Made by a program: the position numbers and the translations under genes. DNA of 64,000 nt from Metabacillus halosaccharovorans (lineage in GTDB: Bacteria; Bacillota; Bacilli; Bacillales; Bacillaceae), in the NCBI RefSeq assembly GCF_002019635.1, contig NZ_KV917371.1, forward strand, positions 2,911,154-2,975,153, given 5' to 3'. Positions 62,847 through 64,000 of this stretch are shown one piece after another. Numbering within the stretch: position 1 is the first letter of the stretch; every line of letters starts with the position of its first letter. The notes beneath the pieces are model-generated. The model was not told where the DNA came from. It did not search any database and saw nothing but the letters and a program-made list of their open reading frames with translations.

Positions 62847-63719
62847 ATGGAAGATATTCTCCGTCCAATTTATCAAGAACGTGCAAGCCACCCAAATACT
62901 TTAGCAATCGTTATGATTGAAAAACGAAACGAAACTTCACCATTAACAGATAATCTAGATGTAGCTTTATTAGTCATTGTGTCAGAACTGAATCACCCTT
63001 TATATGTAAAACATTATGAATATGATGATAAAAAAGCTTCTTTGACTGTCATGTCAAAAGATGATGTAAACAAATCCATTTTACTTGGAACAAACCGCAG
63101 AATGGTTGATTGGATTTTGAATGGAAAGGTCCTATTTGACCGAAATGAATACATAGCTGAACTAGTTGAGCGTCTGAGAACATTTCCGTTTTCAGAGAGA
63201 AAGTTGAAAATAGGGATTGAATTCGCCAAGTTGATTCGACGTTATTTGGAAGGAAAAGTATTCTTTGAATCAAATCAATTATTAGATACATACAACCATA
63301 TTGTTCATGCGCTGCATCATTTAGCAAGATTAGAAGTCATTGATAGGGGGTTTTACCCCGAAGTAACAGTTTGGAATCAGGTTAAACAAATCGAGCCCCA
63401 AATTTATAAGCTATATAAAGAGCTTATTGAAGGAGAAGAATCTCTTGAAAAAAGACTGGAGCTTTTATTCTTGGCAAGCGATTTTCTGATCCATTCAAAA
63501 ACAGAAGTCGGTGCAGGCCATATTCTATCCATTATGTCTGAAAGAGACTCCTGGTACTTCCATGAGTTATATCAACATCCTGAATTACAACATTACTCCG
63601 TGGACTTAAGTGTTTTATTGGAGTTTTTAGTAGAAAAGAAATATGTATCTATAGAAAGACAACAAACAAAAGGCAAGGGAGTTTTTCATAGAGTATATTT
63701 TGTTGATAAAAAGTGTTGA
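62847..63719 (+). CDS. ygxA: Nucleotidyltransferase-like protein YgxA
   Basis: The 290-aa protein matches YgxA: MEDILRPIYQERASHPNTLA, then a nucleotidyltransferase-like N-terminal domain (DVALLVIV, FDRNEYI) and a helical C-terminal domain with LHHLARLEVIDRGFYPEVTV. ATG 62847 is nine bases after GGAGG; ATGs at 62838 and 62841 are too close to it. Position before an rRNA operon is as in B. subtilis (ygxA-rrnD). Substrate unknown. Its stop codon overlaps an rrn -35 element. Confidence 0.87.
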   Translation: MEDILRPIYQERASHPNTLAIVMIEKRNETSPLTDNLDVALLVIVSELNHPLYVKHYEYDDKKASLTVMSKDDVNKSILLGTNRRMVDWILNGKVLFDRNEYIAELVERLRTFPFSERKLKIGIEFAKLIRRYLEGKVFFESNQLLDTYNHIVHALHHLARLEVIDRGFYPEVTVWNQVKQIEPQIYKLYKELIEGEESLEKRLELLFLASDFLIHSKTEVGAGHILSIMSERDSWYFHELYQHPELQHYSVDLSVLLEFLVEKKYVSIERQQTKGKGVFHRVYFVDKKC

Positions 63720-63744
63720 CTTAGTTTTTTGTAGATGTTATATT
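63716..63744 (+). promoter_or_regulatory. rRNA promoter P1
   Basis: TTGACT (63716-63721), 17-nt spacer, TATATT (63739-63744). The -35 overlaps the TGA stop of ygxA (63717-63719). Confidence 0.8.
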
Positions 63745-63749
63745 ATTAT

Positions 63750-63779
63750 TCGTCGCTGTTACTTATAACGCAGCGGCGA
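63750..63779 (+). other. Hairpin between rrn P1 and P2
   Basis: TCGTCGCTG / CAGCGGCGA, nine pairs including one G-T, with inner GTTA/TAAC. It could weaken read-through from ygxA or shape the P1 leader. T-run is poor. Confidence 0.5.
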
Positions 63780-63824
63780 TCATTTTGTCTCCGACTTGAT
63801 TGAAAAAAGTTTTTTGAAAAACTG

Positions 63825-63853
63825 TTGACGATACGAGTTGGAAATGATATATT
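63825..63853 (+). promoter_or_regulatory. rRNA promoter P2
   Basis: TTGACG (63825-63830), 17-nt spacer, TATATT (63848-63853). Confidence 0.85.
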
Positions 63854-63885
63854 AATAAAGTCGCTTCTGATGAAACGACAACAAA

Positions 63886-63900
63886 TGATCTTTGAAAACT
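63886..63900 (+). promoter_or_regulatory. rrn leader boxA-type element
   Basis: TGATCTTTGAAAACT, the usual Bacillus rrn leader sequence that recruits Nus factors and later helps rRNA processing. Confidence 0.65.
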
Positions 63901-63986
63901 AAACAAAACCAAGCGTGCCAACGTTAATTTCGATTAACAAAAAACGTACTATATAGTACAAAACTTTTATGAGCTATATCAAACAC

Positions 63987-64000
63987 TTTATTGGAGAGTT
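63987..64000 (+). rRNA. rrs: 16S rRNA, 5' end only (rest outside window)
   Basis: TTTATTGGAGAGTT is the start of Bacillus 16S rRNA, about 130 nt after P2. Only 14 bases are in the window. Context ygxA-rrn corresponds to rrnD of B. subtilis. Confidence 0.9.

Overview
The window comes from the chromosome of an AT-rich, endospore-forming Bacillaceae (Bacillus/Metabacillus type). Three things point there: AGGAGG-type ribosome binding sites with frequent TTG and GTG starts, spore genes (pdaA, sspK, sspE, gsaB, yfhD/E-type small genes), and two blocks that keep Bacillus subtilis gene order. Block one (1-8.3 kb) is yfkD, yfkAB-yfkC, yfjT, pdaA, yfjP and yfjO, with a class I fumarase inserted. Block two (39.7-64 kb) is yfhD, yfhE, yfhF, recX, yfhH, sspK, yfhJ, yfhP, mutY, yfhS, fabL, sspE, ygaB, ygaC, ygaD, ygaE, gsaB, bcp (ygaF), perR, ygzB, ygxA and then the promoters, leader and first bases of an rRNA operon. 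The rRNA operon reads rightwards, so + is probably the leading-strand direction. Identifications rest on motifs and remembered homologues; no database search was run.

The 8.3-39.5 kb stretch is accessory relative to B. subtilis. It holds a Met/Gln-rich SDR oxidoreductase behind a sigma-K-like promoter; the ABC-F protein YfmM; a frameshifted membrane-protein gene; two DUF3231 proteins; a GreA/B-like factor behind a 22-codon upstream ORF; a dual-HTH MerR regulator divergent from a UvrA-like ATPase; a c-di-AMP (ydaO-type) riboswitch with terminator ahead of a Ktr/Trk potassium transporter subunit; an AadK-type aminoglycoside adenylyltransferase; a group of unknown proteins; an FAD oxidoreductase; two LacI regulators; a ThuA / Gfo-Idh-MocA (two copies) / sugar isomerase operon controlled through a shared LacI operator; RlmI; the DEAD-box helicase YfmL; and a peptidoglycan amidase.

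The non-coding DNA is unusually rich. Five same-strand copies of a compound palindromic repeat (about 130-160 nt) show compensatory changes in their stems, and two decayed ends sit just upstream of ygaB and ygaD. Three arrays of degenerate repeats with an almost exact 20-nt period each lie directly 3' of an intrinsic terminator. A cluster of three perfect and several near-perfect DnaA boxes lies at 39.59-39.72 kb. A minus-strand leader before a GNAT acetyltransferase carries a perfect tRNA-like T-arm and mutually exclusive pairings around the Shine-Dalgarno sequence. These are the best candidates for undescribed function.

Several genes absent from the usual open-reading-frame size range were recovered by eye: a 54-aa protein at 8621-8785, a 39-aa membrane protein at 27715-27834, YfhE, a YpzG-family protein, and a DUF2642 protein whose best start appears to be ATA.
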